A stretch of DNA of 64,000 bases from Campylobacteraceae bacterium (GTDB taxonomy: Bacteria > Campylobacterota > Campylobacteria > Campylobacterales > Campylobacteraceae). The notes below the pieces were generated by a model, which did not search any database, was not told the DNA's origin, and saw only the letters and a list, made by a program, of their open reading frames with translations. The stretch is taken from positions 1 through 64,000 of the forward strand of contig JAAYPR010000001.1 in NCBI GenBank assembly GCA_012519705.1, in the 5' to 3' direction. The position numbers and the translations under genes are program-made. Positions 44,074 through 53,857 of this stretch are shown here, piece by piece (position 1 is the first letter of the stretch; every line of letters begins with the position of its first letter).

Positions 44074-44108
44074 AATTTAAGCGAAATTTAATAAACTTCG
44101 CTTAAATT
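44074..44108. terminator. Hairpin between the Asp-rich gene and the tRNA promoter
   Basis: AATTTAAGCGAA and TTCGCTTAAATT form a perfect 12-bp stem with an 11-nt loop, 19 bp after the stop of the minus-strand Asp-rich gene. The T tract is on the plus-strand side, so termination of the minus-strand gene is inferred from position. Confidence 0.6.
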
Positions 44109-44126
44109 TTTATGTTTTTGAGTTTT

Positions 44127-44537
44127 TTAGTCATCCCAGTCATCGCACAGATCTTCCCATCTGTCACACTGTTTTTCCCAAGTTTTACATTTGCTTTTTA
44201 AGTTTTTATCACGTTTTTTATAGTCGTCATCGTCGTCATCGTCTATGTCATCGCAAATGTCTTCCCATTTGTCACACTGTCTTTCCCACTCTCTACACTG
44301 GCTTTTTGAAGCTCGCTCGCTTTTTTTGCCACTTGATTTCCAGTCATCATCTTTTTTGTAGACTTTGTCTCCTTTGTCTCTTATAATGATTTTTGGCTTG
44401 TTGTCCTCTTCGTTTAAGATATCGATTATTTTAGTAAGTTTATCAATCCTGCTATCATCTATCTCTATTTCGATAATTCTAGCGTTTAGGCTAGAAATCA
44501 TGACTAGTGCTAAAAATCCAAATAAAATTTTTCTCAT
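44127..44537 (-). CDS. Exported Asp-rich protein with Cys/Trp repeats
   Basis: About 136 residues. A signal peptide (MRKILFGFLALVMISSLNA) is followed by a short domain and two copies of a CxxWExQCDxWEDxCDD unit (CREWERQCDKWEDICDD; CKTWEKQCDRWEDLCDD), the first followed by a run of Asp. I recognise no family. The six Cys, four Trp and many Asp suggest a disulfide-braced, possibly cation-binding periplasmic protein. The ORF track start is 4 codons early; ATG 44537 has GGAGGT 5 nt upstream. Confidence 0.7.
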   Translation of the reverse strand: MRKILFGFLALVMISSLNARIIEIEIDDSRIDKLTKIIDILNEEDNKPKIIIRDKGDKVYKKDDDWKSSGKKSERASKSQCREWERQCDKWEDICDDIDDDDDDDYKKRDKNLKSKCKTWEKQCDRWEDLCDDWDD

Positions 44538-44600
44538 GTTTACCTCCAAAAAATTTAGACCATAGTATCAAAATAGAGTAAACTATATTACAAATTTGGT

Positions 44601-45215
44601 TTAGTTGCTGTTTATAGCGTCTAGAATTTCAACTGAGTTAGAGTTATAGTCTTCTGCTAGAGCTTTTTGAAAAACAGGTCCTATTTGTGCGTAGCTTGTA
44701 TTTCCCATACCAAAAAACATTAGCTCTCCTGTTCTTCTCTCACTTTTGCTAATAACATTTGAATAAATTTGTTTACCATTTTTAAATATTTTTAAGTTTA
44801 GAGTATATGCTACGTAAGGTCTTGCATCCACATCAAATCCGTCATAGCTATAAAATCCGTATCCAAAGTTAAAAATCTCAGGCATAACTATCAATGCTCC
44901 TGAGTTTAGGACATTTTTATCCGTAGTAAACTCTAAATTTGTCAAGTAGTATTTAAAAAATGTCGTTGTCTCTTCTTTGACGAAATTTCCAACGTCTATT
45001 TTTAACTCATCTTTTCCTAAAGCCGTGCTTGATTTTATACTTTCTGTGCCAAGCGAGCTTTTATCCATATAAACATAAGTTTTTTGAAGTGGCTGGGCGG
45101 CTGAAATGCTAGTGTTTAGGTTTCTAACCTCCATATTTTTACTATACTCTGCTGTTTTTGAACACCCAGTTAGAAGAAGCATAAAAGCTGAAGCGATAAA
45201 GAGAAATTTTTTCAT
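44601..45215 (-). CDS. Uncharacterised lipoprotein
   Basis: About 204 residues. The signal MKKFLFIASAFMLLLTGCSK gives a lipidated Cys at 18. The mature part is a mixed alpha/beta domain with Tyr/Phe-rich strands (NFGYGFYSYDGF; RPYVAYTLNLKIF) of no recognised family. The ORF track adds 23 upstream residues; ATG 45215 with AAGGAT is the better start. Transcribed on its own, convergent with nothing and divergent from nuoA. Confidence 0.7.
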   Translation of the reverse strand: MKKFLFIASAFMLLLTGCSKTAEYSKNMEVRNLNTSISAAQPLQKTYVYMDKSSLGTESIKSSTALGKDELKIDVGNFVKEETTTFFKYYLTNLEFTTDKNVLNSGALIVMPEIFNFGYGFYSYDGFDVDARPYVAYTLNLKIFKNGKQIYSNVISKSERRTGELMFFGMGNTSYAQIGPVFQKALAEDYNSNSVEILDAINSN

Positions 45216-45350
45216 AACTATCCTTTTTTTATAAGTTTTTTCAAATTGTAACACATTTCTTAATAAACGAATATAAAAACTCAAATTTATTACATTTAAA
45301 GCAAATTTTAAATAAAATCAGTCATTCTTAACTAAAAAAAGGTTTAAAAA

Positions 45351-45740
45351 ATGTCACATATGTATTTTGAACATCCGTATTTCGGTGCTTTTATTATGCT
45401 TGTTTTGGCGTTTGTGATTTTTGCCGCTATAACTGAAGTTTCATCTTTTATAGGCAGTAAACTAGCAAACAAAAACGATGAGAAACTTAAAAGCACCATT
45501 TACGAGTCAGGTCCAGAAGCTGTTAAACAGCCAAACAGAATTAATGCTCACTTTTATTTAGTGGCGGTTTTGTTCGTGCTTTTTGACGTGGAAATTGTCT
45601 TTATGTTTCCATGGGCTGTAAATTTTAAAGTTTTGGGCTGGTTTGGGTTTGTTGAAATGATACTATTTATCTTGCTTTTAGCAATAGGATTTATCTATGC
45701 GTGGCGTAAAGGAGCGTTAAATTGGCACTCAATGAAATAA
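45351..45740 (+). CDS. nuoA: NADH-quinone oxidoreductase subunit A
   Basis: A 129-residue membrane subunit of complex I with three helices. The cytosolic loop [12 protein letters not shown] holds the conserved Glu-Ser-Gly, and [15 protein letters not shown] is the signature helix. First gene of the nuo operon, preceded by AAAAAAAGG; a TAAAAT at about 45311 may be its -10 box. It overlaps the TTG start of nuoB by 19 nt. Confidence 0.95.
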   Translation: MSHMYFEHPYFGAFIMLVLAFVIFAAITEVSSFIGSKLANKNDEKLKSTIYESGPEAVKQPNRINAHFYLVAVLFVLFDVEIVFMFPWAVNFKVLGWFGFVEMILFILLLAIGFIYAWRKGALNWHSMK

Positions 45741-46249
45741 AAAACTACGATAAAGTAGACTATAGGAAGAAAAACGGACTTCCAGTTGTTCTAACAACTG
45801 TTGAAAAGCTAGTCCAGTGGGGTAGAAGCAACTCTCTTTGGGCGGCAAACTACGGACTTGCATGCTGTGCTATAGAGATGATGGCAGTTGGGGCTGGAAG
45901 GTTTGACTTTGATAGATTTGGGACTATTTTTAGAGCAAGCGTTAAGCAATCAGAAGTGATGATAATAGCTGGAACTCTAACCAAAAAACACGCTGAGTTT
46001 ACAAGAAGGCTATATGACTCAATGCCTGAGCCAAAGTGGGTTATCAGCATGGGAAGTTGTGCAAATACTGGCGGTATGTTTAACACCTATTCAACAGTTC
46101 AAGGCGTGGATAGGATAATCCCTGTGGATATTTACTTGCCAGGCTGTGCACCAAGACCAGAGACACTTCAATACGCTCTTATGATACTTCAAAAAAAGAT
46201 CCGCAGTGAAACTCCTATGAGAAAACAAGAACCTAAAAGGCTAGTGTGA
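45722..46249 (+). CDS. nuoB: NADH-quinone oxidoreductase subunit B
   Basis: A 175-residue peripheral-arm subunit that carries cluster N2, the last before quinone. Ligands are in [10 protein letters not shown] (adjacent Cys pair, about 47-48), [10 protein letters not shown] and PGCAPRPE. The start is TTG with AAAGGAG 7 nt upstream, inside the end of nuoA. The stop overlaps the nuoC ATG. Confidence 0.96.
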   Translation: MALNEIKNYDKVDYRKKNGLPVVLTTVEKLVQWGRSNSLWAANYGLACCAIEMMAVGAGRFDFDRFGTIFRASVKQSEVMIIAGTLTKKHAEFTRRLYDSMPEPKWVISMGSCANTGGMFNTYSTVQGVDRIIPVDIYLPGCAPRPETLQYALMILQKKIRSETPMRKQEPKRLV

Positions 46250-47025
46250 TGAGAGAATTTAACATAAAAAATTATAAATTCAACGATGGAAGCGATAGAT
46301 TTGCCATCTCAAAAGAGAGTGAGAAATTTGAAGTAGCGGACTCTATTTTTGAAAGTGATTTAAAAGCATTAGATGGAATAGAAGTTTTAGACTCATATAT
46401 AGAGTATGACCAACTAGTTGTTAACATAAATAAAGATGATAATTTAAAAGCTCTAAAAGCTCTAAAAGAGGCAGGCTACACGATGCTTAGCGAGCTTAGC
46501 GGGGTTGACTTTTTAGACGAAAGAGGCGGAATCGAAGTTTTTTATCAACTACTAAACGTCGAAGGAGCTAGAAGAGCAAGAGTAAAATGCCTAGTAAAAG
46601 ACAAAGAGTTTGTAGAAAGCGTTACACCACTTTATAAAAGTGCAAACTGGGCTGAGAGAGAGATGTATGATATGCTTGGAGTTTGGATAGCAAACCATCC
46701 AAATTTAAAAAGAATTCTTATGCCTGATGACTGGTATGGGCATCCACTACTAAAAAGCTACCCACTTGAAGGTGATGAAAAAGCACAGTGGTATGAGATA
46801 GATAAAATTTTTGGACGTGAGTATAGACAAGAGGCTGAAAACAGAGACCCAGCTTATGTAAATGAAAAAGATACATTTAACTTTACAAAACTTTATCACG
46901 AGACTGAAAAAGGCGGGAAGCTACCAGACGCACCATATCTTCAAGAGTATCAAGAAGAGGGCGGTGTGCCGTTAGTTAAAAAGGCAAAAAGAGCTGAATT
47001 TAAGTTAATAAAGAAGAGAAAATAG
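46249..47025 (+). CDS. nuoC: NADH-quinone oxidoreductase subunit C
   Basis: A 258-residue peripheral subunit of the 30-kDa family. The signature SANWAEREMYDMLGVWIANHPNLKRILMPDDW is present, and the long C-terminal tail (YLQEYQEEGGVPLVKK) is common in this group. The ORF track starts one codon earlier at GTG; ATG 46249 overlaps the nuoB stop. Confidence 0.95.
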   Translation: MREFNIKNYKFNDGSDRFAISKESEKFEVADSIFESDLKALDGIEVLDSYIEYDQLVVNINKDDNLKALKALKEAGYTMLSELSGVDFLDERGGIEVFYQLLNVEGARRARVKCLVKDKEFVESVTPLYKSANWAEREMYDMLGVWIANHPNLKRILMPDDWYGHPLLKSYPLEGDEKAQWYEIDKIFGREYRQEAENRDPAYVNEKDTFNFTKLYHETEKGGKLPDAPYLQEYQEEGGVPLVKKAKRAEFKLIKKRK

Positions 47026-47027
47026 CT

Positions 47028-48251
47028 ATGCAAAATTATACAAAACTTAGACCTTATTTTGAAAATATTGAGTTTCAAAAAAAAGACTCAAATATGATAC
47101 TTAACTTCGGTCCTCAGCACCCTGCCGCTCACGGTCAGCTTAGACTTATGCTTGAACTTGATGGAGAGATGGTTAAAAAAGCAAGCCCGGGAGTTGGATA
47201 TATGCATAGAGGCGTTGAAAAAATGGCTGAATATAATATGTATAACAAATTTGTTCCAGTAACTGATAGACTTGACTATACAGCCTCAACTGCAAATAAC
47301 TACGCATTTTGTGGGGCGGTTGAGAAGCTTTGTGGTATCGAAGTTCCTAGGCGTGCACAGATTATTAGAACTATACTTTTAGAGCTTAATAGAATTCAAG
47401 CCCACCTACTTTTCATAGGAACGCAGTCCCTAGACGTTGGGGCGATGACAGTTTTCTTATATGCATTTAGAGAAAGAGAGTTTGTGCTTGATGTGATGGA
47501 GAGATATTGTGGTGCAAGACTAACTCAAAACTCTATAAAAATAGGCGGTGTTTATCTGGATTTACACGATGGCTTTATAGATGAGATGCTAGATCTTTGC
47601 GATAAAATCATAGCTGGGATTAAAGACTATGAAGATCTTTTAGATACAAATAGAATTTGGCTTATGAGGATGCAAGATGTCGGCGTTATCTCAAAAGAGA
47701 TGGCACTAAGCCACGGCTGTACAGGCGTGATGCTTAGAGCAAGCGGAGTTCAGTATGACATAAGAAAGGCAGAGCCTTACTTAATCTACGACGAGCTTGA
47801 GTTTGACGTGCCTTACGCAGTAGAGGGAGACTGCTATGCTAGATATAAATGCTATCTTGAAGAGATGAGACAGAGTGTGAGAATCTTAAGACAGTGTGCA
47901 AAACTCTACCATGAAAGTGAACCAAAAATTCTAGCAGACAGTGAGTACGTAAGCCCTTCAAAAGAGCAGATGATGACTCAAAACTACTCTTTAATGCAGC
48001 ACTTTGTTTTAGTAACACAAGGGTTAAAGCCACCAAAAGGTGAAATTTATTTTCCAACTGAAGTTAACAAAGGCGAGCTTGGATTTTATATCTACTCAAC
48101 TGGCGAAAACATGCCTTATAGGGTGAAAATTAGAACCCCGAGCTTTTGGCACTGTGCGATATATGAAGAGCTTTTAGTTGGTGGATATATAGCTGACGTC
48201 TCAGCCATAATATGTAGTTCAAACATCATCTTAGGCGAGGTGGATAGATGA
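47028..48251 (+). CDS. nuoD: NADH-quinone oxidoreductase subunit D
   Basis: A 407-residue subunit of the 49-kDa family that forms the quinone site with NuoB. LNFGPQHPAAHGQLRLML near the N terminus, the GYMHRGVEKMAE segment and the C-terminal IKTRTPSFWH-like run (VKIRTPSFWHC) are present. Separate from nuoC, 2 nt after it, and overlapping the following small gene by 4 nt. Confidence 0.96.
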   Translation: MQNYTKLRPYFENIEFQKKDSNMILNFGPQHPAAHGQLRLMLELDGEMVKKASPGVGYMHRGVEKMAEYNMYNKFVPVTDRLDYTASTANNYAFCGAVEKLCGIEVPRRAQIIRTILLELNRIQAHLLFIGTQSLDVGAMTVFLYAFREREFVLDVMERYCGARLTQNSIKIGGVYLDLHDGFIDEMLDLCDKIIAGIKDYEDLLDTNRIWLMRMQDVGVISKEMALSHGCTGVMLRASGVQYDIRKAEPYLIYDELEFDVPYAVEGDCYARYKCYLEEMRQSVRILRQCAKLYHESEPKILADSEYVSPSKEQMMTQNYSLMQHFVLVTQGLKPPKGEIYFPTEVNKGELGFYIYSTGENMPYRVKIRTPSFWHCAIYEELLVGGYIADVSAIICSSNIILGEVDR

Positions 48252-48478
48252 AAAGATATGATTTAAGACATTTAGAAGATAATTTCCTAGTTAGAATGGG
48301 AGAGCTTATAAAAGGTAGCCAGTACGGCGATGTTATGCAGTTTATCTTTGAGATAGGCGATTTTAGCAGTGTGCAAAAAAGTGCTGATTTAGTTGAGGGG
48401 TTAAACTCAACTCTTATGAACTCACTTAAATTTAATAGAGCAGACTGGATGATAGTAGTAAAAAAAGGAAGAATATGA
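48248..48478 (+). CDS. Small complex I-associated protein in the nuoE position
   Basis: A 76-residue protein without any Cys, so it cannot carry the NuoE [2Fe-2S] cluster. It begins KRYDLRHLEDNFLVRMGEL and has no recognised domain. It overlaps nuoD upstream (ATGA) and the next gene downstream (ATGA). I recall an equivalent in C. jejuni (Cj1575c) that stands where nuoE is expected and is thought to belong to a complex I using flavodoxin or another donor instead of NADH. Confidence 0.8.
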   Translation: MKRYDLRHLEDNFLVRMGELIKGSQYGDVMQFIFEIGDFSSVQKSADLVEGLNSTLMNSLKFNRADWMIVVKKGRI

Positions 48479-49164
48479 AAATACTAAACTTAACACCAAA
48501 TTTATCGTTTCAAGCACCAGAGTTGGTCACTAAATTTAAAAATGCCGAGTTTTTAACTATCAGTCCTTTAAATAGTGAGTTAGAAAACGAAACTCATATA
48601 AAATGCGAAATAGGAAGTATGAGTTACGCACTTGCTCTTATAGTTCAAGGTTTTAGTAAAGACTCTGCTATAGAAGAGCTTGACACTGGGTTTTTAAGCG
48701 GTGAGAGCAATGTCGGCGAGGAAGAAATTGAGGATATTTTAGAGTTTTTAGATGGTGCAAATTTAGTCATAGTAGATGAAGAGATTTTAAACCACAACAA
48801 AGATAGTTTAAATTTAAAGTTTTTGATAAATGCTATCGCTTCAAATTTTAGTCTCGAAATTGTGAGCTTAAACGGCGATAAAGTAACTCTTAAAAACACT
48901 AAATTTAGCGAACTAGAAGAACTTGATAGCTTTGATGGGGCTGTTGTTTTTAAACATACAAAAGATGATAAGTTTGTAGGTGGAAACTACTTTTGTCTAG
49001 TTGCAAAGATAAAAGATGGTGACAAAGTTAGAATTAAAGCTCCAAATTTAGACGTGGTAAGAGAGTTTAAACTAGACAAAGAGATGAGAGGAACAGTTGC
49101 ACTTTTAGGTGTAGATAAAGTTGATAGTTACGCTTATGAAGTTGTAAAAGTTAGCAAGGTTTAA
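48475..49164 (+). CDS. Complex I-associated protein in the nuoF position
   Basis: A 229-residue protein with no FMN/NADH-binding motif and no Cys cluster, so it is not NuoF. Alternating hydrophobic strands and acidic helices (SGESNVGEEEIEDILEFLDGANLVIVDEE) suggest an alpha/beta fold. I recall the C. jejuni counterpart as Cj1574c. It overlaps the preceding small gene by 4 nt and is 2 nt from nuoG. Its role is probably to dock the electron donor, which is an inference. Confidence 0.8.
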   Translation: MKILNLTPNLSFQAPELVTKFKNAEFLTISPLNSELENETHIKCEIGSMSYALALIVQGFSKDSAIEELDTGFLSGESNVGEEEIEDILEFLDGANLVIVDEEILNHNKDSLNLKFLINAIASNFSLEIVSLNGDKVTLKNTKFSELEELDSFDGAVVFKHTKDDKFVGGNYFCLVAKIKDGDKVRIKAPNLDVVREFKLDKEMRGTVALLGVDKVDSYAYEVVKVSKV

Positions 49165-49166
49165 AT

Positions 49167-51440
49167 ATGGCTGAAATAATCATAGATGGTAAAGCTTGTG
49201 AGTTTAGTGATGGCGAGTACATCCTAAATATCGCTAGAAGAAATGGTATTTATATACCGGCTATTTGTTATCTAAGTGGCTGTTCGCCAACTTTAGCTTG
49301 TAGGCTCTGTATGGTTGAAGCTGATGGCAAGGTGGTTTATAGCTGTAACGCTAAGGCAAAAGATGGGATGGAAGTCATCACAAATAGTGATGAAATTTCT
49401 CAAAATAGAAAAGCTATAATGCAGACTTACTGTATCAACCATCCGCTTGAGTGTGGGGTTTGCGATAAGAGTGGGGAGTGTGAGCTTCAAAACTTCACTC
49501 ATTTTGCAGGCGTTGACGAAGTTCCTTACGCTATAAAAGACACTCACGCTCCTGTGCAAAACTGGGGACTTATAAACTATGAGCCAAGTTTGTGTATAGT
49601 GTGTGAGAGATGTGTTACAGTTTGTAAAGACAAAATCGGCGATAGTGCTTTAAAAACCGTTCCAAGAGGTGGTGAGCAAGTTCCAAAAGAACTAAAAGAC
49701 ACGATGCCAAAAGATGCTCATTTTGTTTGGAATAGATTTCAAAAGAGCTTGATAGGTTTAGCTAGTGGCGAAGATAAGATGAGTTGTATGGAGTGTGGGG
49801 AGTGTGTGGCAGTCTGTCCTGTGGGGGCACTAACGCAAGATCACTTCACCTACTCAGCAAACTCATGGGAGCTAAGAAAAGTTCCTTCGTCAAACCCGCA
49901 TTCAAGCGATTGTGAGCTTGTTTATTATGAGATAAAAGAGAGCGGCATAACCAATAGAACTCCTAAAATTTACAGAGTTACATCAGACTATAGCTTTGGC
50001 GAGTTAAACAAAGCTGCTAGGTTTGGGTTTGATTTCCATAAAGATATGGGAAGCAAGGATGAAGTTAAATTTAAAGAAATCATAGAAGCGTTTGAGAAAA
50101 AGCTCATTAGAAACATTAAATTTAATAGCTTTATAACAAACGAAGAAGCTAAGATTTTATCACTTTTAAAAGAGAAGTATAATCTAAATTTGATAAATGA
50201 CGAAGCCCTTGCTTATCAAAATTTCCTAAAAGAGTATTCTAAATACTCAGGAAAGGGAATTTACACAGCTGATAATGAGACTATTTCAAACTCAAATTTC
50301 ATAATCACAGCTGGAAGCTTTTTAAGACATGATGCTCCAAATGTAGCGTTTAAGGTAAATAATACTATTAAGATGAATAGAGGTGGGGGAGTATATTTTC
50401 ATACTTTAAAAGACACGGTAGTTGAAGGCTTTTCTAAAAACTTGATAAGTGTAACTCATAGTCCAAGCATTGATATAGAAATTTTACTTTTTATTCTAAA
50501 AACTTTTGCTACGGATTTACCGATTTGGCTAATGGAAAAGATCGCCGATATAGAGTTTTATGAGTTGTTTGGCATAAATGAAGAGGAGTTTACAAAGCTT
50601 CATCACGCAAAAGAAAACTTAACTTTGATAATCGGCGAGGATTTTATCGTAAGTAAAAACGCTAAAACTTTAGCAAAACTTTTAGGACTGATTGAAAGAT
50701 ATACTAAATTTAAAGTGATGATAATCCCACCAAGAACCAACTCTTTAGGTGTTGCGATGATTTGCGAGTTAGATGCGGAAGTTAAAACCGGTAAAGTTTT
50801 TGGCTATAACGAAAAAGGGGATTTCACCTTTGACGTTTACAAAGGAGATTTAAACGCACCAGCTCTAAATCAGCAAGAAGGAACTTTCCTAAACTTAGAT
50901 AAAAGAGTTGTTCCTATAAATAGAGCTTTGCCATACCATGGCTATGAATTAAATGATATCGCAAAGGCTTTGGGATTAGAGCTTGAACATACCATTGACT
51001 ATACGCCTAATTTAGGGGATAAATTTAAGAAAACAAAATTTGATGATTTAACAAACTACTATGATAACGCTGGAGTTAGCCATAGAGGGTATAAACTCAA
51101 CGATTTTGAAGTAGAGATGAAAGAGCTAGAAGAGCTTGATATAGAGAACTTAAATCCTAAATTTGATGAGTTTATTTACAAGGCAAATCCACACGGACAG
51201 TTTAGTAAATTTACAAATAGAGCAAGCCTGCTTCAAACTATCTCTTATCTTTACGCTGGAGTTGATTTTATGCAAAAACACAGCTTAAAAGATGGCGACA
51301 CTGTTAAGCTAAAAGGCATAAGTTTAAGTGTTAAACTTGACAAAGAGATAGATGGGGCATATATCGGCTACTATGATGATAAGGTCGATATAGACGCTCT
51401 ATTTGATGGTAGATATTTAGAAGGAGTTAGCTTTGAGTAG
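49167..51440 (+). CDS. nuoG: NADH-quinone oxidoreductase subunit G
   Basis: A 757-residue iron-sulfur subunit. The N-terminal ferredoxin domain has CYLSGCSPTLACRLCMVE; next come HPLECGVCDKSGECELQN (His/Cys cluster), CIVCERCVTVC and CMECGECVAVCPVG. The C-terminal half is a molybdopterin-oxidoreductase-like domain that has diverged strongly. Overlaps the TTG start of nuoH by 8 nt. Confidence 0.93.
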   Translation: MAEIIIDGKACEFSDGEYILNIARRNGIYIPAICYLSGCSPTLACRLCMVEADGKVVYSCNAKAKDGMEVITNSDEISQNRKAIMQTYCINHPLECGVCDKSGECELQNFTHFAGVDEVPYAIKDTHAPVQNWGLINYEPSLCIVCERCVTVCKDKIGDSALKTVPRGGEQVPKELKDTMPKDAHFVWNRFQKSLIGLASGEDKMSCMECGECVAVCPVGALTQDHFTYSANSWELRKVPSSNPHSSDCELVYYEIKESGITNRTPKIYRVTSDYSFGELNKAARFGFDFHKDMGSKDEVKFKEIIEAFEKKLIRNIKFNSFITNEEAKILSLLKEKYNLNLINDEALAYQNFLKEYSKYSGKGIYTADNETISNSNFIITAGSFLRHDAPNVAFKVNNTIKMNRGGGVYFHTLKDTVVEGFSKNLISVTHSPSIDIEILLFILKTFATDLPIWLMEKIADIEFYELFGINEEEFTKLHHAKENLTLIIGEDFIVSKNAKTLAKLLGLIERYTKFKVMIIPPRTNSLGVAMICELDAEVKTGKVFGYNEKGDFTFDVYKGDLNAPALNQQEGTFLNLDKRVVPINRALPYHGYELNDIAKALGLELEHTIDYTPNLGDKFKKTKFDDLTNYYDNAGVSHRGYKLNDFEVEMKELEELDIENLNPKFDEFIYKANPHGQFSKFTNRASLLQTISYLYAGVDFMQKHSLKDGDTVKLKGISLSVKLDKEIDGAYIGYYDDKVDIDALFDGRYLEGVSFE

Positions 51441-52428
51441 TACTGCTTTTTTAATGTTTGAAACAGTGATAAAGGCTCTAGTTATTTTAGCAGTTATTGC
51501 TAGTTTAGCTGGGCTTGGAACATATGCTGAGAGAAAAGTTTTAGCTTATATGCAAAGAAGGGTTGGACCATGGATGGTTGGACCAAAGGGCTTAGTTCAA
51601 ATAGTTGCTGATATGATAAAGCTTTTTACAAAAGAGGACACCGTCCCAGCAGGAGCTAACAAAATAACCTTTATGATAGCACCGATTATCTCGGCAACTG
51701 CGGCATTTACAGCTATGGCGACCATACCATTTTTGCCTGAGTTTACAATTTTTGGGCATAAAGTTCATCCGATTTTAAGTGATGTAAGCATCGGGGTACT
51801 GTTTTTACTAGCTGTTGGTTCGACTGGGATATTTGGTCTTATCATAGGCGGTCTTTCAAGCTACAACAAATGGGGACTTTTAGGCTCTATGAGAGCTGTT
51901 TTGCAGCTGATTAGCTTTGAGATAATAAATGGACTTAGTCTGATACCAATTATCATGATGGTTGGCTCGCTTTCTATTATAGATATAGTAAATGCTCAAA
52001 TTGGCGGAGTTGGAAGCTGGTTTGTGTGGAAACAGCCGATTTGCTTTATAGCGTTTTTGGTTGCGACTTTTATCGAGTGTAACAGAACGCCATTTTGTCT
52101 TACAGAAAACGACCCAGAGCTTTTAGCTGGGGTTACGACAGCGTATAGCGGGATGAGATTTGGTATGTTTTTTATAGCTGAATATGCAAATATGATAACT
52201 TACTCAGTTGTTATAGCTTTGATTTTCTTTGGTGGGTTTAATCCGATTTGGTTTATCCCTGGAGGCATCGCTATACTTTTAAAAGCAAGTTTTTTCTTTT
52301 TCTTTTTCCTGTGGACAAGGGCGACTTTCCCACACTTAAGACCAGACCAACTTATGGGACTTTGCTGGAAAGTGCTTATGCCACTATGTTTAGCTATGAT
52401 ATTTATAACAGGCGTTGTGCTTTTATAA
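51433..52428 (+). CDS. nuoH: NADH-quinone oxidoreductase subunit H
   Basis: A 331-residue, eight-helix subunit connecting the peripheral and membrane arms. TYAERKVLAYMQRRVGPWMVGPKGLVQ and FIECNRTPFCLTENDPELLAGV (here with Cys where many have Phe-Asp-like variation) are the expected segments. Starts at TTG 51433. Confidence 0.94.
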   Translation: MSSTAFLMFETVIKALVILAVIASLAGLGTYAERKVLAYMQRRVGPWMVGPKGLVQIVADMIKLFTKEDTVPAGANKITFMIAPIISATAAFTAMATIPFLPEFTIFGHKVHPILSDVSIGVLFLLAVGSTGIFGLIIGGLSSYNKWGLLGSMRAVLQLISFEIINGLSLIPIIMMVGSLSIIDIVNAQIGGVGSWFVWKQPICFIAFLVATFIECNRTPFCLTENDPELLAGVTTAYSGMRFGMFFIAEYANMITYSVVIALIFFGGFNPIWFIPGGIAILLKASFFFFFFLWTRATFPHLRPDQLMGLCWKVLMPLCLAMIFITGVVLL

Positions 52429-52437
52429 GGGGTTAAG

Positions 52438-53034
52438 ATGAGTTATGTAGAGTTAGATAAAAGAAAAAAAGTTGTAACAAATAGGGATAAATTTGAACGC
52501 TTTCTAAGAAGAACTTTTAGACTAGAGCTTTTTAAAGGGCTTTTTGTAACTTTTAGAGAGATGGTTAAAAAAGATAACTGTCACACTCTTTTGTATCCTC
52601 AGGAAAAGCTTGAGCTAAACAACAGATACAGGGGAGTTCACAAGCTTTTAAGAGTGCTAGAAAGCGGAAATGAAAGATGTATCGGATGTGGGCTTTGTGC
52701 TCAAATTTGCATAAGTAATTGTATCGATATGGAAACTTCTATAGACGAAAAAGGCAGAAAAGAGGTAGGAAACTACTCTATAAACCTTGGAAGATGTGTT
52801 TACTGTGGGATGTGTGCTGATGTCTGTCCAGAACTTGCTATTGTTCACGGTGGGGATTATGAGTTTGCAAGTGAGCAAAGAGCTTATTTTGGATTTAAAG
52901 AAGACCTACTTGAGAAAAGCAGAAGCAACAGCGATGCTGAGTTTGAAGGGTATGGTTCACTTCCTAAAAATGCAGATGAGCTGATTAAATTTACTCCAAC
53001 TGCTTATATAAAAGACGATAAGGAGGAGTTATGA
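52438..53034 (+). CDS. nuoI: NADH-quinone oxidoreductase subunit I
   Basis: A 198-residue subunit with two [4Fe-4S] clusters N6a/N6b: [15 protein letters not shown] and [16 protein letters not shown]. The N-terminal helix and a charged C-terminal tail match the family. The stop overlaps nuoJ by 4 nt. Confidence 0.95.
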   Translation: MSYVELDKRKKVVTNRDKFERFLRRTFRLELFKGLFVTFREMVKKDNCHTLLYPQEKLELNNRYRGVHKLLRVLESGNERCIGCGLCAQICISNCIDMETSIDEKGRKEVGNYSINLGRCVYCGMCADVCPELAIVHGGDYEFASEQRAYFGFKEDLLEKSRSNSDAEFEGYGSLPKNADELIKFTPTAYIKDDKEEL

Positions 53035-53555
53035 TAGAGATAATCGGGTTTTATTTTTTCGCCATAATATCTTTGTTTTTGTTTTGTGTTAGTGTTTTTT
53101 CAACAAAGACATTGTATGCGATGAGTGCCTTAGCTGGCGGGATGGTGTTTATATCTGGCTTTTTCTTTTTGCTAGGGGCTGAGTTTTTAGGAGTTATACA
53201 AATTCTCGTCTATGTTGGAGCTGTAGTTGTTCTATACTCATTTTCTATGATGTTTTTTGACGCTCAAGTAGAAGTTAGAGAAGGGGATATAAAATCTCAA
53301 AAAACTATCTATACGCTCTCACTTCTTTCAGCGTTTTTGATACTTTTTATGGTTTTAGCACCTATTACTTCAAGTAAGCTAGTTCCAGACTATCCTATAG
53401 TCAAAGGTGCTGGAAACACAGACTCGCTAGGCATTGTAGTCTTTACAAAATATATAGTTGTTTTTGAACTAGCTGCTTTGATGCTTTTGGCTGGGATGAT
53501 ATGTGCGATTGTATTAGTTCATAAAGATATGAACAAAGAAGGAGACGTTCTATGA
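53031..53555 (+). CDS. nuoJ: NADH-quinone oxidoreductase subunit J
   Basis: A 174-residue membrane subunit with five helices. [25 protein letters not shown] is the signature helix. Overlaps nuoI and nuoK by 4 nt each. Confidence 0.93.
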   Translation: MIEIIGFYFFAIISLFLFCVSVFSTKTLYAMSALAGGMVFISGFFFLLGAEFLGVIQILVYVGAVVVLYSFSMMFFDAQVEVREGDIKSQKTIYTLSLLSAFLILFMVLAPITSSKLVPDYPIVKGAGNTDSLGIVVFTKYIVVFELAALMLLAGMICAIVLVHKDMNKEGDVL

Positions 53556-53857
53556 TAGGCTTAAATCACTATCTTGTGGTATCAGTTTTGATGTTTATGC
53601 TAGGTATCATAGGTATTTTAAAAAGAAGAAATTTGATTATGCTTTTTATCTCAACTGAAATTTTATTAAACGCTGCAAACGTTGCTTTGGTGGCGATAGG
53701 TGCTTATAGGGGAGATATGGCAGGACAAGTTTTTGCTCTATTTGTAGTGGCGATTGCCGCAACAGAGCTGGCTGTTGGACTTGCGCTACTTGTGAGATGG
53801 TATAAAAAAACAGGCTCTATCGAGCTTGATAGTTTAATGAATATGAGAGGTGCTTAA
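53552..53857 (+). CDS. nuoK: NADH-quinone oxidoreductase subunit K
   Basis: A 101-residue, three-helix membrane subunit. Conserved Glu residues occur in FISTEILLNAANVAL and AIAATELAVGLALLV. It overlaps nuoL by 1 nt. Confidence 0.95.
   Translation: MIGLNHYLVVSVLMFMLGIIGILKRRNLIMLFISTEILLNAANVALVAIGAYRGDMAGQVFALFVVAIAATELAVGLALLVRWYKKTGSIELDSLMNMRGA

Noticed and set aside
45216-45284. 23-residue extension of the lipoprotein in the ORF track
   Set aside because: It would put the signal peptide at residue 24 and has no ribosome binding site; ATG 45215 gives a standard lipoprotein signal.
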